Part shown: positions 43,934 through 53,484 of the stretch, in pieces | Layout: every line of letters starts with the position of its first letter | Position numbering within the stretch: position 1 is the first letter of the stretch | Assembly: GCF_020164495.1 (NCBI RefSeq) | Contig: NZ_JAIQYZ010000001.1 | Location: 124,001-188,000, forward strand | Length of the DNA stretch: 64,000 nt | Origin: Psychroflexus lacisalsi | GTDB taxonomy: Bacteria; Bacteroidota; Bacteroidia; Flavobacteriales; Flavobacteriaceae | Direction of reading: 5' to 3' | The notes under the pieces: model-generated | Database searches by the model: none | What the model was told of the DNA's origin: nothing | The model's input: only the letters and a program-made list of their open reading frames with translations | Position numbers and translations under genes: made by a program

Positions 43934-44638
43934 ATGGAAACGATTATTAAAGTTCAAAATTTATCCAAAAGTTACAAGGCCGATAAAGTTTTAGATATAG
44001 AAGCTCTGGACATTCCAAAAGGTCAAAGTTTTGGATTAGTGGGAAACAATGGAGCAGGTAAAACAACCTTTTTTAGTTTGCTTTTAGATTTGATTCAGCC
44101 AACTACTGGTCACATTGAAAATAATGGCATTATCGTAAGTGAAAATGAGGATTGGAAGCCTTACACTTCATCTTTTATAGATGAAAGTTTTTTAATAGGA
44201 TATCTTACTGCTGAAGAATATTTTTACTTTATTGGCGACTTGAGAAACACTTCTAAAGCTGAAGTCGATGAGCTCCTGGCAGAGTTTGCAGACTTTTTTC
44301 ATGGAGAAATTCTGAATCAGAAAAAATACCTTAGAGATCTTTCTAAAGGAAATCAAAAGAAAGCGGGCATTGTAGCGGCACTCATAGGTAATCCTGAAGT
44401 TGTTATTCTCGACGAGCCTTTTGCCAACTTGGACCCAACAACTCAGATTCGTCTTAAGAAAATCATCAAGGACTTGTCTGCCCAGAAAAACGTTACAGTT
44501 TTGGTGTCTAGTCATGACTTGATGCACGTCACAGAAGTGTGTGAGCGCGTAGTCGTTTTGGACAAAGGTCAAGTTGTAAAAGACATCTATACGAGCGAGG
44601 CAACCCTGAAGGAACTAGAGCTTTATTTTGAGAGGTAA
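43934..44638 (+). CDS. ABC transporter ATP-binding protein
   Basis: A 234-residue ABC ATPase and the partner of the DUF5687-like permease. Walker A GNNGAGKTTFF, a signature region LRDLSKGNQKKAG (the usual LSGGQ reads LSKGN), Walker B VVILDEPFANLDP and the H-loop VSSHDLMH are all present. The Q-loop is not obvious. The LSKG-type signature is common in ABC-2 export ATPases. It acts on the inner face of the membrane and powers the permease. Confidence 0.92.
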   Translation: METIIKVQNLSKSYKADKVLDIEALDIPKGQSFGLVGNNGAGKTTFFSLLLDLIQPTTGHIENNGIIVSENEDWKPYTSSFIDESFLIGYLTAEEYFYFIGDLRNTSKAEVDELLAEFADFFHGEILNQKKYLRDLSKGNQKKAGIVAALIGNPEVVILDEPFANLDPTTQIRLKKIIKDLSAQKNVTVLVSSHDLMHVTEVCERVVVLDKGQVVKDIYTSEATLKELELYFER

Positions 44639-44678
44639 TCCATAAATAACTTTAAAATACCCTTTTATAAATAAGAGC

Positions 44679-44686
44679 TACTTTTG
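44679..44686 (+). promoter_or_regulatory. -7 element of the porW operon promoter
   Basis: TACTTTTG, an exact TAnnTTTG match, 53 bases before the porW ATG. Confidence 0.5.
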
Positions 44687-44739
44687 CACCAGTATACTTT
44701 TATCTATTTTTTCTAGTTATTAAGTTTAGAATATTTTTC

Positions 44740-47277
44740 ATGCGTTTACAGCTTTCTTTTATACTCCTTATTTGTATTGCTTTATTGTCTTCATGTTCAA
44801 GAAAAAAAGATAAATTCCTGAACAAGAATTTTCATGCCATGACAACCTATTATAACATCGTTTACAATGGTAATTTGGCTTTGGACAAAGGAAAAGAAGA
44901 AGTGGAAGCTCTGTATAATGAAGATTACTGGACTGTTTTGCCAATCGAGAGGATGGTAATTAAAGAGGAAAAGCCCAGGACTTTAAAGAAAAACACATCT
45001 GAAGGCGAAAATTCCAATTTTGAAATCGCCGAAGAAAAGGCCACCAAGTCCATCCAAAAGCACTCCATGTTTATGGGGGGCAAAGAATACAACCCGCAAA
45101 TCGATGAGGCTTTTTTACTCCTGGGAAAAGCAAGATATTACGATCAACGTTTTGTCCCTTCTAAAGATGCCTTCAACTTTATATTGAATCATTACCCTAA
45201 AAGTTCGACCATTAATGAAGCCAAGATTTGGGTTGAAAAAACTAACCTAAGACTCGAATATTTTGATACGGCGATCGATAATTTAGTGTCTCTCATGAAT
45301 TCTGAAGAATTATCTCCTTTGGAAAACTATGAGGCATCGACAACGTTGGCACAAGCTTATATTTTTGAAAATGAAGAAAGACTTGCTATCGCTCCTTTGA
45401 GAATTGCCATTGAAGCAGCTCCAGATGATGAAAAGCGAGGACGATTGCTTTACATTAAAGGTCAATTATTTTCATTGTTGGGAGAAAAAGACAGTGCTAA
45501 ATCAAGTTTTGACGAAGTCATTGCTTTAAATAGAAAGTCACCCCGACGCTACATGATTCATTCAGAACTAGAGAAGCTAAGACTTCATGGTCTTGAAAAT
45601 GCGTCGTGGCACGAAACAGAATTCGCTTTTCAGGAGCTTTCTGAAAATCGCGAAAACAGGCCTTTTTTAGATTTTATTTATTTTGATAATGCGGTCTTCA
45701 GGCTTGCAAAAGATTCGGTGGATTTGGCTATCGATAAATTCAACAAATCTTTAAGGCAAATGCCAAAGGATAAGTACTTAAAAAGCAGAAATTATTTCAA
45801 TCTTGGGGAAATTTATTTTGATAAAGCTTCTTATGAAACTTCTGGAAAATACTATGATAGTACACTAAGTAATCTGGCTCAGGAAACCCTGGAATACCTA
45901 CAAATCAAAAGAAAGCGAGACAATCTGGAAGATGTCATTAAGTTTGAAAGAATTGCCAAAACAACTGATAGTATATTGAATTTGGTTGAAGCGACTGAAG
46001 AAGAGCGGATTGAATTCTTTACAGCATATATCGAAAAACTGAAAGAAGAAGACAAGAGTGTTTTTGCAAATAACACGGCTTCAAAAGCTGGAAATTCACG
46101 ATTTGGAGCACAAAAAAGCCAAATAGGAAGAAGTCAGTCCAGTACTACAAAATTTTATTTCTACGACATAACTCAGAAGCAACGTGGAGAAGAGTCTTTT
46201 AGAAAGACTTGGGGAAATATAGAGTTGACAGATGATTGGAGGCGAAACCCCTCAAGAGGTACCGACATAAAAAGCGAAGAAGTTATTGTTGAGGAAAAAG
46301 TAAGGCCAGAATTTGATCCTCAAACCTATATTGCTGAAATCCCTAGTGATGAACAAGTAATTGATAGTATTTCTGATGAAAGGAATTTCGCCTATTATCA
46401 ACTTGGAATCATATACAAAGAGAAGTTTAAAAAATATAATCGCGCCATTTCAAAACTGGAATTTTTACTAGAGCACAATCCTGAGGAGCGTCTCATCCTG
46501 CCTTCAAAATATTATTTATATAAAATCTACGAAGAAACTGGAAAGACAGATCTAGCTACTCAATGGAAAAATGACATACTAAGCAACCATCCGGATTCCA
46601 GATATGCGAGCATTTTGAGAAATCCAGAGGCCTATAGAACTGACGCAGACAATCCTCAAAACATTTACAATAAACTGTATAAAAACTATAAATCCGGGAA
46701 TTATCAATACGTCCTGAATGAGATTGATAAGTATGCTAAAGTTTTTGTCGGTAATTCAATATTGCCAAAATTAGAACTTCTCAAATCCAGAGTGCTTGCA
46801 AAGACTGAAGGCGTAGAAGCTTATACTGAAGCGCTTAATTATGTAGCCTTGACTTATCCACAATCACAAGAAGGGAAGTATGCTCAAAAACAATATAAAG
46901 AGTTAAAGCGAAAACCACTCTCTTCTGTATTTGATATGAAACCAGACCCCAATGCGGACTATTTACTGGTATTTGACTTAAATAAAGAGAATGCGGAGGA
47001 ATCTAAAATACAAGAACTTAAGAATAAATTACAAGCTTCAATTCAAGAGGAGGAAGGGCTTGACTTAGGCTTAAGTGAAAACATTTATAGTCAAAATCAA
47101 ACTTTGTTGACCATTAATGGTCTTAAAAGTAAATTGGGCGCAGAAGGCTTAGCTCAAAAGTTTATAAAAAATGCTGTTTTTGGTGAAAATTTGACTTATT
47201 TTGTAATTTCAGAAAAAAATTACAAAATTGCTCAAATCAACAAAAACTTGGATGAATATTTAGCTAAAATTAAATAG
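44740..47277 (+). CDS. porW: Type IX secretion lipoprotein PorW/SprE
   Basis: An 845-residue lipoprotein. The lipobox LLSSC places the lipidated cysteine at C19, followed by SRKKDKFLNKNFHAMTTYYNIVYNG, the typical opening of PorW/SprE. The rest holds tetratricopeptide-like repeats (about 90-420 and 555-720) and a mixed low-complexity stretch near 450-540. SprE is needed for gliding motility and type IX secretion in Flavobacterium, probably as an outer-membrane assembly or energy-linking factor. The bactofilin gene follows after a single base. Confidence 0.92.
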   Translation: MRLQLSFILLICIALLSSCSRKKDKFLNKNFHAMTTYYNIVYNGNLALDKGKEEVEALYNEDYWTVLPIERMVIKEEKPRTLKKNTSEGENSNFEIAEEKATKSIQKHSMFMGGKEYNPQIDEAFLLLGKARYYDQRFVPSKDAFNFILNHYPKSSTINEAKIWVEKTNLRLEYFDTAIDNLVSLMNSEELSPLENYEASTTLAQAYIFENEERLAIAPLRIAIEAAPDDEKRGRLLYIKGQLFSLLGEKDSAKSSFDEVIALNRKSPRRYMIHSELEKLRLHGLENASWHETEFAFQELSENRENRPFLDFIYFDNAVFRLAKDSVDLAIDKFNKSLRQMPKDKYLKSRNYFNLGEIYFDKASYETSGKYYDSTLSNLAQETLEYLQIKRKRDNLEDVIKFERIAKTTDSILNLVEATEEERIEFFTAYIEKLKEEDKSVFANNTASKAGNSRFGAQKSQIGRSQSSTTKFYFYDITQKQRGEESFRKTWGNIELTDDWRRNPSRGTDIKSEEVIVEEKVRPEFDPQTYIAEIPSDEQVIDSISDERNFAYYQLGIIYKEKFKKYNRAISKLEFLLEHNPEERLILPSKYYLYKIYEETGKTDLATQWKNDILSNHPDSRYASILRNPEAYRTDADNPQNIYNKLYKNYKSGNYQYVLNEIDKYAKVFVGNSILPKLELLKSRVLAKTEGVEAYTEALNYVALTYPQSQEGKYAQKQYKELKRKPLSSVFDMKPDPNADYLLVFDLNKENAEESKIQELKNKLQASIQEEEGLDLGLSENIYSQNQTLLTINGLKSKLGAEGLAQKFIKNAVFGENLTYFVISEKNYKIAQINKNLDEYLAKIK

Positions 47278-47278
47278 T

Positions 47279-47683
47279 ATGTTTTCAGAAAAAAAAAATA
47301 ACTCTATGAATTCAGATTTAACAAAAGAACAAAACAAGATTGCACAAGGCACCGTTTTTAAAGGTGGTATTGAATCTCAAGGCAGTTTCCGTATAGAAGG
47401 AAAGGTTATAGGAAATATTAAAACTCCTGGTAAAATTGTAGTAGGTAAGACAGGTTATATCGAAGGACAAATTGAGTGTGAAAACGCCGATTTTGAAGGA
47501 GAATTCAAGGGAGAATTAAAAGTGAGTAAACTTTTAACCTTACGAGCTACCGCCAAAATAGAAGGAGAAGTTTTTGCCGATAAACTTTCAATTGAACCTG
47601 GAGCAGTATTCAATGCGACATGTAGCATGAAAGGGGCTATGAAATCTATATCTGGAAATGCCAAAAAAGAACAATCAGCCTAA
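47279..47683 (+). CDS. Bactofilin (polymer-forming cytoskeletal protein)
   Basis: A 134-residue bactofilin. The beta-helical core, about residues 25-120, shows the short repeats of the family: GTVFKGGIESQGSFRIEGKV and later EGQIECENADFEGEF. Bactofilins form non-nucleotide cytoskeletal filaments near the membrane. The gene lies one base after porW and its last 26 bases overlap atpZ, so the three are tightly coupled. A role in envelope organisation is likely but not shown here. Confidence 0.92.
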   Translation: MFSEKKNNSMNSDLTKEQNKIAQGTVFKGGIESQGSFRIEGKVIGNIKTPGKIVVGKTGYIEGQIECENADFEGEFKGELKVSKLLTLRATAKIEGEVFADKLSIEPGAVFNATCSMKGAMKSISGNAKKEQSA

Positions 47684-47870
47684 TCCTTGGTTGTATTTTT
47701 CTGGGGTAGGTTTGCAAATGGGAATTATTATAACCAGTTCTGTTTTTCTAGGAATTTGGTTGGATGAAAACTATACAGACTCTTCAAAACTTTTCACAAT
47801 CGGGTTATCGCTTTTAGGAATATTTGTTGCTCTTGCTCAAGTTATAACCTCGCTCAAAAAATTCAAGTAA
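47658..47870 (+). CDS. atpZ: AtpZ/AtpI family protein
   Basis: A 70-residue membrane protein with two transmembrane segments (about 12-32 and 44-64) and a short acidic link, LDENYTDSS. AtpZ and AtpI help assemble the ATP synthase c-ring and may aid ion uptake. The start at 47658 overlaps the bactofilin gene by 26 bases in a different frame and suits the usual MPKKNNQPNPWLYFSGVGLQ opening. It leads into the ATP synthase genes. Confidence 0.88.
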   Translation: MPKKNNQPNPWLYFSGVGLQMGIIITSSVFLGIWLDENYTDSSKLFTIGLSLLGIFVALAQVITSLKKFK

Positions 47871-47877
47871 CCATTAC

Positions 47878-48267
47878 ATGAAAAACATTCTTAGGAACCC
47901 TTTCGTTTCCATACTTATATTTTCGACTCCTATCATTTTAATACACTGGGGTATTGACTCCTTTTTTTCTATCGTAACCTATTATTCCTTCATATCGATT
48001 TATGCATTTCATATTATATCTGCTTTTTTTGTAGCTGGAATTATCCAATGGATCCACGCCAATTATAAAGATTATGCTGGCTTTGCATTTATGGGGACTA
48101 GTTTATTCAAAATGCTGGCTGCGATTCTGTTTCTACTTCCGGGTTTTCTTTCAGATGACAAGCCCTCCTTTACTAACATTCTTAATTTTTTTGTTCCTTA
48201 CTTCATTTACCTAGTTTTTGAAGCTATTCAGGTCATTAAATTGATTAACCCAAAAGAGACAAATTAA
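47878..48267 (+). CDS. Small membrane protein of the ATP synthase operon, DUF6168-like
   Basis: A 129-residue membrane protein with four predicted hydrophobic segments (about 10-28, 36-59, 69-90 and 97-120) and no catalytic motif. Its place between atpZ and atpB matches a small family found there in flavobacteria, named DUF6168; the name is from memory and not certain. In other bacteria this position is held by atpI, so a role in ATP synthase assembly is possible. The stop is followed by a 135-base gap with an atpB -7 element. Confidence 0.72.
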   Translation: MKNILRNPFVSILIFSTPIILIHWGIDSFFSIVTYYSFISIYAFHIISAFFVAGIIQWIHANYKDYAGFAFMGTSLFKMLAAILFLLPGFLSDDKPSFTNILNFFVPYFIYLVFEAIQVIKLINPKETN

Positions 48268-48358
48268 ATAGTTTTAAATAAAAGCAAGCAAATTGAATTA
48301 TATCTTAATGAAAAAATATTTTTTTGAAGCTTTCATTTAAAATTAAAAAGTAAAAACC

Positions 48359-48366
48359 TACATTTG
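48359..48366 (+). promoter_or_regulatory. -7 element of the atpB promoter
   Basis: TACATTTG, an exact TAnnTTTG match, 36 bases before the ATG at 48403. Because it overlaps the in-frame TTG at 48364, that TTG cannot be the start in this transcript. Confidence 0.6.
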
Positions 48367-48402
48367 CACGAAATTTTCGAATTGATATTAAGTCAACAAT
48401 TT

Positions 48403-49491
48403 ATGGCAACACACAAATCTTCAAAGATTACAGTGGCTTTAATGCTCATGCTTATTTTAAATTCCTTTTCAGCTTTCGCCCAGTTAGATACGGAAGAAGT
48501 TATTGATGATAGTTTCAACCCCACTGAAATGATTATGCACCACATCAGTGATTCTCACGGGTGGCATTTTTTGGGTGAAGGAGAGGAATCTGTCACATTG
48601 CCGTTGCCTGTAATTTTATGGACAGACAAAGGACTTACAAGTTTTATGTCCAGCGAATTTCATCACGATGTTGAAGGTGAGTATGTAGTTGAGTCCAATG
48701 GTCAGAAATTCGTTAACTATCATGAGAAAATTTATGTATTGAATGAAGGAGAAGAGGCTTTAGAATTTGATGAAGAGACTCATGCAGCTTTGAATGCTAA
48801 TCGTCCTTTCGATATCTCAATCACAAAGAATGTAGCGTCCATGCTTATCACTGCAATTCTGCTTGTTCTCATGTTTTTGGGACTTGCAAAGCATTATAAA
48901 AAGTCAAAAGCTGCGCCAAAAGGTTTTAAAAATATATTAGAGACTCTAGTCATTTTTGTAAGAGATGAGATCGCAATACCACAAATTGGAGAGAAAAAAT
49001 ATTTAAAATTTATGCCTTTTCTCTTGACGGTATTTTTCTTCATTTGGTTATCAAATCTTTTAGGCCTTTTACCTGGGGCTGCGAACGTGACAGGAAACAT
49101 ATCCGTGACGATTGCATTAGGTTTATTTACGCTGGTTCTTATTTTAGTTAATGCAAATAAGGACTATTGGCAACATGTTTTCTGGATGCCAGGGATTCCG
49201 ACACCGGTTAAGCCAATACTTGCAGTCGTTGAAATTTTGGGAGTGTTTACAAAACCAATCGCTTTGATGATTCGTCTCTTTGCCAATATTACGGCAGGGC
49301 ACATTATCATATTGAGTTTAATAGGTTTGATCTTTATTTTAGAAACTGCAGGAGTTGCAGCAATTTCAGTTCCGTTTGCCTTATTTATCACAGTTTTAGA
49401 ATTACTAGTTGCATTTTTGCAAGCATTTATATTTACAATGCTGTCGGCCTTATTTATAGGAATGGCAGTTCAAGAACATGAACATCATTAA
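48403..49491 (+). CDS. atpB: F0F1 ATP synthase subunit A
   Basis: Subunit a of the F0 sector forms the two proton half-channels next to the c-ring. The protein is 362 residues from ATG 48403. It begins with a signal-like segment (ALMLMLILNSFSAFAQ) and a long hydrophilic domain, an N-terminal extension usual in Bacteroidota. Five to six transmembrane helices follow, with the essential arginine in ALMIRLFANITAGHI and the terminal helix ELLVAFLQAFIFTMLSALFIG. The upstream -7 element excludes an earlier TTG. Confidence 0.95.
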   Translation: MATHKSSKITVALMLMLILNSFSAFAQLDTEEVIDDSFNPTEMIMHHISDSHGWHFLGEGEESVTLPLPVILWTDKGLTSFMSSEFHHDVEGEYVVESNGQKFVNYHEKIYVLNEGEEALEFDEETHAALNANRPFDISITKNVASMLITAILLVLMFLGLAKHYKKSKAAPKGFKNILETLVIFVRDEIAIPQIGEKKYLKFMPFLLTVFFFIWLSNLLGLLPGAANVTGNISVTIALGLFTLVLILVNANKDYWQHVFWMPGIPTPVKPILAVVEILGVFTKPIALMIRLFANITAGHIIILSLIGLIFILETAGVAAISVPFALFITVLELLVAFLQAFIFTMLSALFIGMAVQEHEHH

Positions 49492-49517
49492 TCTTTAATT
49501 TTTAATATTTATTTACT

Positions 49518-49742
49518 ATGGAATTATTACACGTAGGACTTGCAGCTTTAGGAGCTGGATTAGCAGTTTTGGGAGGAGCGCTTGGTATTGGTAAAATCGG
49601 TGGTTCCGCAATGGAAGCTATCGCACGCCAGCCAGAAGCTTCTGGAAAAATCCAGACCGCTATGATTATCGCAGCTGCACTTGTAGAAGGTGTTGCTCTT
49701 TTTGGAGTAGTTGCTGCTTTACTTGGGGTTCTTACCTCTTAA
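49518..49742 (+). CDS. atpE: F0F1 ATP synthase subunit C
   Basis: A 74-residue proteolipid with two helices joined by the polar loop ARQPEAS. The ion-binding glutamate is in the second helix, AALVEGVALFGV. The residues that mark a sodium-binding ring (serine and threonine right after this glutamate) are absent, so protons are the likely coupling ion. A strong hairpin follows the stop and may keep the copy number of this mRNA segment above that of atpF. Many copies of subunit c are needed per enzyme. Confidence 0.96.
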   Translation: MELLHVGLAALGAGLAVLGGALGIGKIGGSAMEAIARQPEASGKIQTAMIIAAALVEGVALFGVVAALLGVLTS

Positions 49743-49750
49743 AAATGATG

Positions 49751-49798
49751 AAAACCCTCATAACCAACGGTTGGTTGGGTGAGGGTTTTATTTTTATT
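49751..49798 (+). terminator. Terminator-like hairpin between atpE and atpF
   Basis: An outer stem aaaaccctca (49751-49760) pairs with tgagggtttt (49780-49789), with an inner aacca/tggtt hairpin (49762-49766 and 49772-49776). A T-rich tail (ttttattttt) follows. It lies inside the atp operon, so it may be a partial terminator or an mRNA stabiliser. Confidence 0.75.
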
Positions 49799-49819
49799 TA
49801 AAAAAAACACTTATCATAT

Positions 49820-50314
49820 ATGGATTTAATTACTCCTGAATACGGTTTATTTGTTTGGCAAGTAGTAGTCATGATCATCTTGATTTTCTTGCTGACTAAG
49901 TTTGCCTGGAAACCAGTGATGAAGGCTGTAGGCGAAAGAGAAGCATCAATTAATGATGCCTTAGTTTCTGCTGAAAAAGCTAAAGAAGAGATGGCTAATT
50001 TAAAAGCTGATAATGAAAAATTGCTTCAACAAGCTAGAGCGGAACGCGATGAAATGTTGAAGGAAGCTCAGCAGATGAAGAAGACTATTATCGAAGAGGC
50101 TACAGAAGATGCAAATGAGAAAGCTGAAAGAATTCTGGATAAAGCTCAAATCACCATCGAGAGTGAAAAGAAACAAGCTTTGGCAGAAATTAAATCTCAA
50201 GTTGCTGAGTTGTCTGTGCAGATTGCAGAAACTGTTGTGAAGAAGCAATTGGACAATAAGGATGAACAAATGACATTGGTCAACAAAATGCTTGACGACG
50301 TCAAACTCAACTAA
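49820..50314 (+). CDS. atpF: F0F1 ATP synthase subunit B
   Basis: A 164-residue peripheral-stalk subunit: one N-terminal helix in the membrane (about residues 9-27, LFVWQVVVMIILIFLLTKF) and a long charged coiled coil, with KAVGEREASINDAL as the usual family beginning after the membrane. The end is a short dimerising tail. It lies 20 bases after the hairpin and 8 bases before atpH. Confidence 0.95.
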   Translation: MDLITPEYGLFVWQVVVMIILIFLLTKFAWKPVMKAVGEREASINDALVSAEKAKEEMANLKADNEKLLQQARAERDEMLKEAQQMKKTIIEEATEDANEKAERILDKAQITIESEKKQALAEIKSQVAELSVQIAETVVKKQLDNKDEQMTLVNKMLDDVKLN

Positions 50315-50322
50315 TTAGACAC

Positions 50323-50850
50323 ATGGGAAGTAAAGCAGGAAGACGTTACGCTAAAGCCATTATAGAATTGGCTCAGGAGAATAAATTAGATAACAAAGTT
50401 TTAGATAACTTCAAATCGATGCATTCTACTATTTCTGAAAACAAGGAGTTAAGACTTATGCTTTCAAGTCCATTAATTGAAGTTGATAAAAAGCAATCTG
50501 TTTTGTTGGAGATCTTTAAAGATGCCGAGTCTTTAGTCAAAAAATTGATAAAAACTCTGGCTGACAATAATAGAATTGAAATATTAAATCATGTTGCTCA
50601 AGAATATATAAATCTTTATAATTCTATTCATCACATACAATCTGCAACTGTTGTAACAGCTGTTGAGATGACTAAAGATTTAGAAGAAAAAGTACAAGAA
50701 AAAATTAAAGAAATTACCGGATATACAGCAAATCTGACCAACCGAGTTGATGAATCTATTCTTGGTGGATTTATACTCAGATTGAAAGATCTTCAATTTG
50801 ATGCAAGTGTGTCTGGCGGTCTTAAGCGATTCAAAAGACAATTATTATAA
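50323..50850 (+). CDS. atpH: F0F1 ATP synthase subunit delta
   Basis: A 175-residue delta subunit that joins the stalk to the F1 head. It begins GSKAGRRYAKAIIELAQEN and ends with the family motif DESILGGFILRLKDLQFDASVSGG. Position between atpF and atpA is standard. Confidence 0.95.
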   Translation: MGSKAGRRYAKAIIELAQENKLDNKVLDNFKSMHSTISENKELRLMLSSPLIEVDKKQSVLLEIFKDAESLVKKLIKTLADNNRIEILNHVAQEYINLYNSIHHIQSATVVTAVEMTKDLEEKVQEKIKEITGYTANLTNRVDESILGGFILRLKDLQFDASVSGGLKRFKRQLL

Positions 50851-50890
50851 AAATAAGTGGTATGTATTTACCAATTAATGAAAATAAATT

Positions 50891-52471
50891 ATGGCTGAAG
50901 TAAACTCTGCTGAAGTTACAGCAATCTTAAAAAAGCAAATTTCGGGTTTCGAATCTGAAACCTCTCTAGATGAAGTAGGAACAGTTCTAAGAGTTGGTGA
51001 TGGTATCGCCAACGTTTATGGGTTATCCAACGCTCAACTTGGAGAACTTGTAGAATTTGAAGGAGGGCTTAATGGTATGGTCCTTAATTTAGAAGAGGAC
51101 GCAGTAGGCGTTGTACTTTTAGGTAAATCCAATGACATTAATGAAGGGGATTCTGTAAAAAGGACCAAAAAGATTTCTTCTATTCAAGTAGGTGAAGGTA
51201 TTGTAGGAAGAGTCGTAAATACTTTGGGTGAAACTATTGATGGTAAAGGAGAAATCGAAGGAGAAACTTTTTTAATGCCTATCGAAAGAAAAGCACCGGG
51301 AGTTATTTACAGACAGCCTGTAACCGAACCTATGCAAACGGGTATCAAGTCAATTGACGCTATGGTTCCTGTAGGAAGAGGACAAAGAGAATTAGTGATT
51401 GGTGATAGACAGACTGGTAAAACTTCTGTTTGTATCGATACAATTCTTAACCAAAAGGAATTTTACGACAAAGGTGAACCCGTTTACTGTATTTATGTTG
51501 CTATTGGTCAAAAAGCGTCTACAGTTGCTGGTATTGCTAACCTTTTAGAAGAAAGAGGAGCTTTGGCATACACAACTATTGTAGCTGCCAATGCATCAGA
51601 TCCAGCCGCAATGCAGGTATATGCTCCATTGGCAGGTGCTGCTATTGGTGAGTATTTTAGAGATACAGGAAGGCCAGCATTGATTATTTATGATGATTTG
51701 TCAAAACAAGCTGTAGCATACCGTGAGGTGTCTTTATTGTTGAGAAGACCTCCAGGTCGTGAGGCTTATCCTGGTGATGTATTTTACCTCCACTCCAGAT
51801 TATTTGAGCGTTCTGCAAAAATTATCAACGATGATAACATTGCTAAGCAAATGAATGATTTACCTGAAGCTTTGAAAGATAAAGTAAAAGGGGGTGGATC
51901 ACTTACAGCACTCCCAATTATTGAAACTCAAGCAGGTGATGTATCAGCATACATTCCAACCAACGTAATTTCGATTACAGATGGTCAGATTTTCTTAACA
52001 TCAGATTTATTTAACTCTGGTGTAAGACCAGCAATTGATGTAGGTATTTCCGTATCTCGTGTTGGTGGTTCCGCTCAAATCAAATCTATGAAGAAAGTTG
52101 CTGGTACATTAAAACTTGACCAGGCACAATATAGAGAACTTGAAGCTTTTGCTAAATTTGGTTCAGATTTGGACGCTTCCACTAGAAACACAATTGAAAA
52201 AGGTAAACGAAATGTTGAAATTTTGAAGCAGGCTGAAGCTAATCCTTTCCCTGTTGAAGAGCAAGTGGCTATCGTTTATGCTGGAACTAAAAACTTAATG
52301 AAAGAAGTTCCTGTTGAAAAAATTAAAGAATTTGAAAGTGACTATTTGTCCTATCTCAACTCTAAACACAGAGATGTTTTAGACCAACTAAAAGCTGGTA
52401 AATTGACAGATGAAATTACAGATGCACTAACGAGTGCAGCTAAAGAAATAGCTGCAAAATATAAAGCATAA
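50891..52471 (+). CDS. atpA: F0F1 ATP synthase subunit alpha
   Basis: The alpha subunit binds non-catalytic nucleotides in the alpha3beta3 head. Length is 526 residues. The P-loop is [10 protein letters not shown], the later ATP-site motif is [30 protein letters not shown] (split here: [13 protein letters not shown] then [10 protein letters not shown]), and the [11 protein letters not shown] signature is intact. No unusual residue was seen. The start is ATG at 50891, 40 bases after atpH. Confidence 0.98.
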   Translation: MAEVNSAEVTAILKKQISGFESETSLDEVGTVLRVGDGIANVYGLSNAQLGELVEFEGGLNGMVLNLEEDAVGVVLLGKSNDINEGDSVKRTKKISSIQVGEGIVGRVVNTLGETIDGKGEIEGETFLMPIERKAPGVIYRQPVTEPMQTGIKSIDAMVPVGRGQRELVIGDRQTGKTSVCIDTILNQKEFYDKGEPVYCIYVAIGQKASTVAGIANLLEERGALAYTTIVAANASDPAAMQVYAPLAGAAIGEYFRDTGRPALIIYDDLSKQAVAYREVSLLLRRPPGREAYPGDVFYLHSRLFERSAKIINDDNIAKQMNDLPEALKDKVKGGGSLTALPIIETQAGDVSAYIPTNVISITDGQIFLTSDLFNSGVRPAIDVGISVSRVGGSAQIKSMKKVAGTLKLDQAQYRELEAFAKFGSDLDASTRNTIEKGKRNVEILKQAEANPFPVEEQVAIVYAGTKNLMKEVPVEKIKEFESDYLSYLNSKHRDVLDQLKAGKLTDEITDALTSAAKEIAAKYKA

Positions 52472-52481
52472 GTTTTAATTT

Positions 52482-53351
52482 ATGGCTAATTTAAAGGAGT
52501 TAAGAAGTAGAATTACATCGGTATCGTCTACCATGCAGATTACGAAAGCCATGAAAATGGTTTCCGCCGCTAAACTTAATCGTGCCCAAAATGCGATTGA
52601 GAATATGCGTCCGTATGCTGAGAAGCTGAATGAACTTCTTCAAAGTTTAAGTGCTTCCTTAGATAACGATACAAGTAGTCCATATTCCAATCATAGAGAA
52701 GTAAAAAACGTGTTGGTCATTGCAATATCCTCAAACAGAGGTTTAGCCGGTGCTTTCAACACTAATATAGTAAAACGCGTAAGAACTCTTATTGATGAAA
52801 CTTATGCTGGTCAATCGGTTGACATTATAAGTATTGGAAAAAAAGCTGGAGACGTATTAAGGAAAAAGCGTGAAATCAAATCTTCACACAACGATATTTA
52901 TGATAATTTATCCTATGAGGATGTTGCCGCGATAGCTGAGCGTCTCATGGAAATGTTCAAATCTGAAAAGTATGATAAAATAGAGCTTGTTTACAATAGC
53001 TTCAAAAACGCCGCAACCCAAATCGTGACTACAGAGCAGTTTTTACCAATAAAACCTGCAAGTAAGAGAGGTGGCGAAAGCATTTCATCTGATTATATTT
53101 TTGAGCCTAACAAAATTGAAATCGTAGAAGATTTAATTCCGAAATCATTAAAGATCCAATTGTTTAAGGCTATAAGAGATTCTGTTGCATCAGAGCATGG
53201 CGCAAGAATGACAGCTATGCATAAAGCGACAGATAATGCTACAGAACTTAGAGATGACTTGAAACTTTCTTATAATAAAGCCAGACAAGCATCCATTACC
53301 AACGAAATCTTGGAAATCGTAGCTGGTGCAGAAGCATTGGCGGATAGCTAA
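52482..53351 (+). CDS. atpG: F0F1 ATP synthase subunit gamma
   Basis: The central rotor shaft, 289 residues. The N-terminal helix is ELRSRITSVSSTMQITKAMK and the C-terminal helix is ASEHGARMTAMHKATDNATE; both are family signatures. It is the last gene of this operon copy; a terminator follows. atpD and atpC (beta and epsilon) are not here, which is common in Bacteroidota, where they lie at a second site. Confidence 0.97.
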   Translation: MANLKELRSRITSVSSTMQITKAMKMVSAAKLNRAQNAIENMRPYAEKLNELLQSLSASLDNDTSSPYSNHREVKNVLVIAISSNRGLAGAFNTNIVKRVRTLIDETYAGQSVDIISIGKKAGDVLRKKREIKSSHNDIYDNLSYEDVAAIAERLMEMFKSEKYDKIELVYNSFKNAATQIVTTEQFLPIKPASKRGGESISSDYIFEPNKIEIVEDLIPKSLKIQLFKAIRDSVASEHGARMTAMHKATDNATELRDDLKLSYNKARQASITNEILEIVAGAEALADS

Positions 53352-53372
53352 TGATAAAATTTTGAACACTTA

Positions 53373-53404
53373 TAAAAAAACCTCTTTTTAGAGGTTTTTT
53401 TAGT
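53373..53404 (+). terminator. Terminator of the ATP synthase operon
   Basis: A 10-bp stem (aaaaaacctc and gaggtttttt, 53375-53384 and 53391-53400) with a 6-base loop and a T run, 23 bases past atpG. Confidence 0.9.
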
Positions 53405-53433
53405 TTTTATATAAGCCTATTCTTCACTAAGGT

Positions 53434-53463
53434 TTGCCCTCCATATAATAAAATGTATTTTTG
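53434..53463 (+). promoter_or_regulatory. Bacteroidota promoter (TTG-N19-TATTTTTG) for the M23 lipoprotein
   Basis: TTG at 53434-53436 and TATTTTTG at 53456-53463, 19 bases apart, fit the phylum consensus. It overlaps an in-frame TTG at 53461, so the start is the ATG at 53485. Confidence 0.8.
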
Positions 53464-53484
53464 ACGTTTACAACTAAAACTTAT

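Noticed and set aside
48364-48402. TTG at 48364 as the atpB start
   Set aside because: It is part of a -7 promoter element, and the ATG at 48403 leads directly into the expected signal-like segment.
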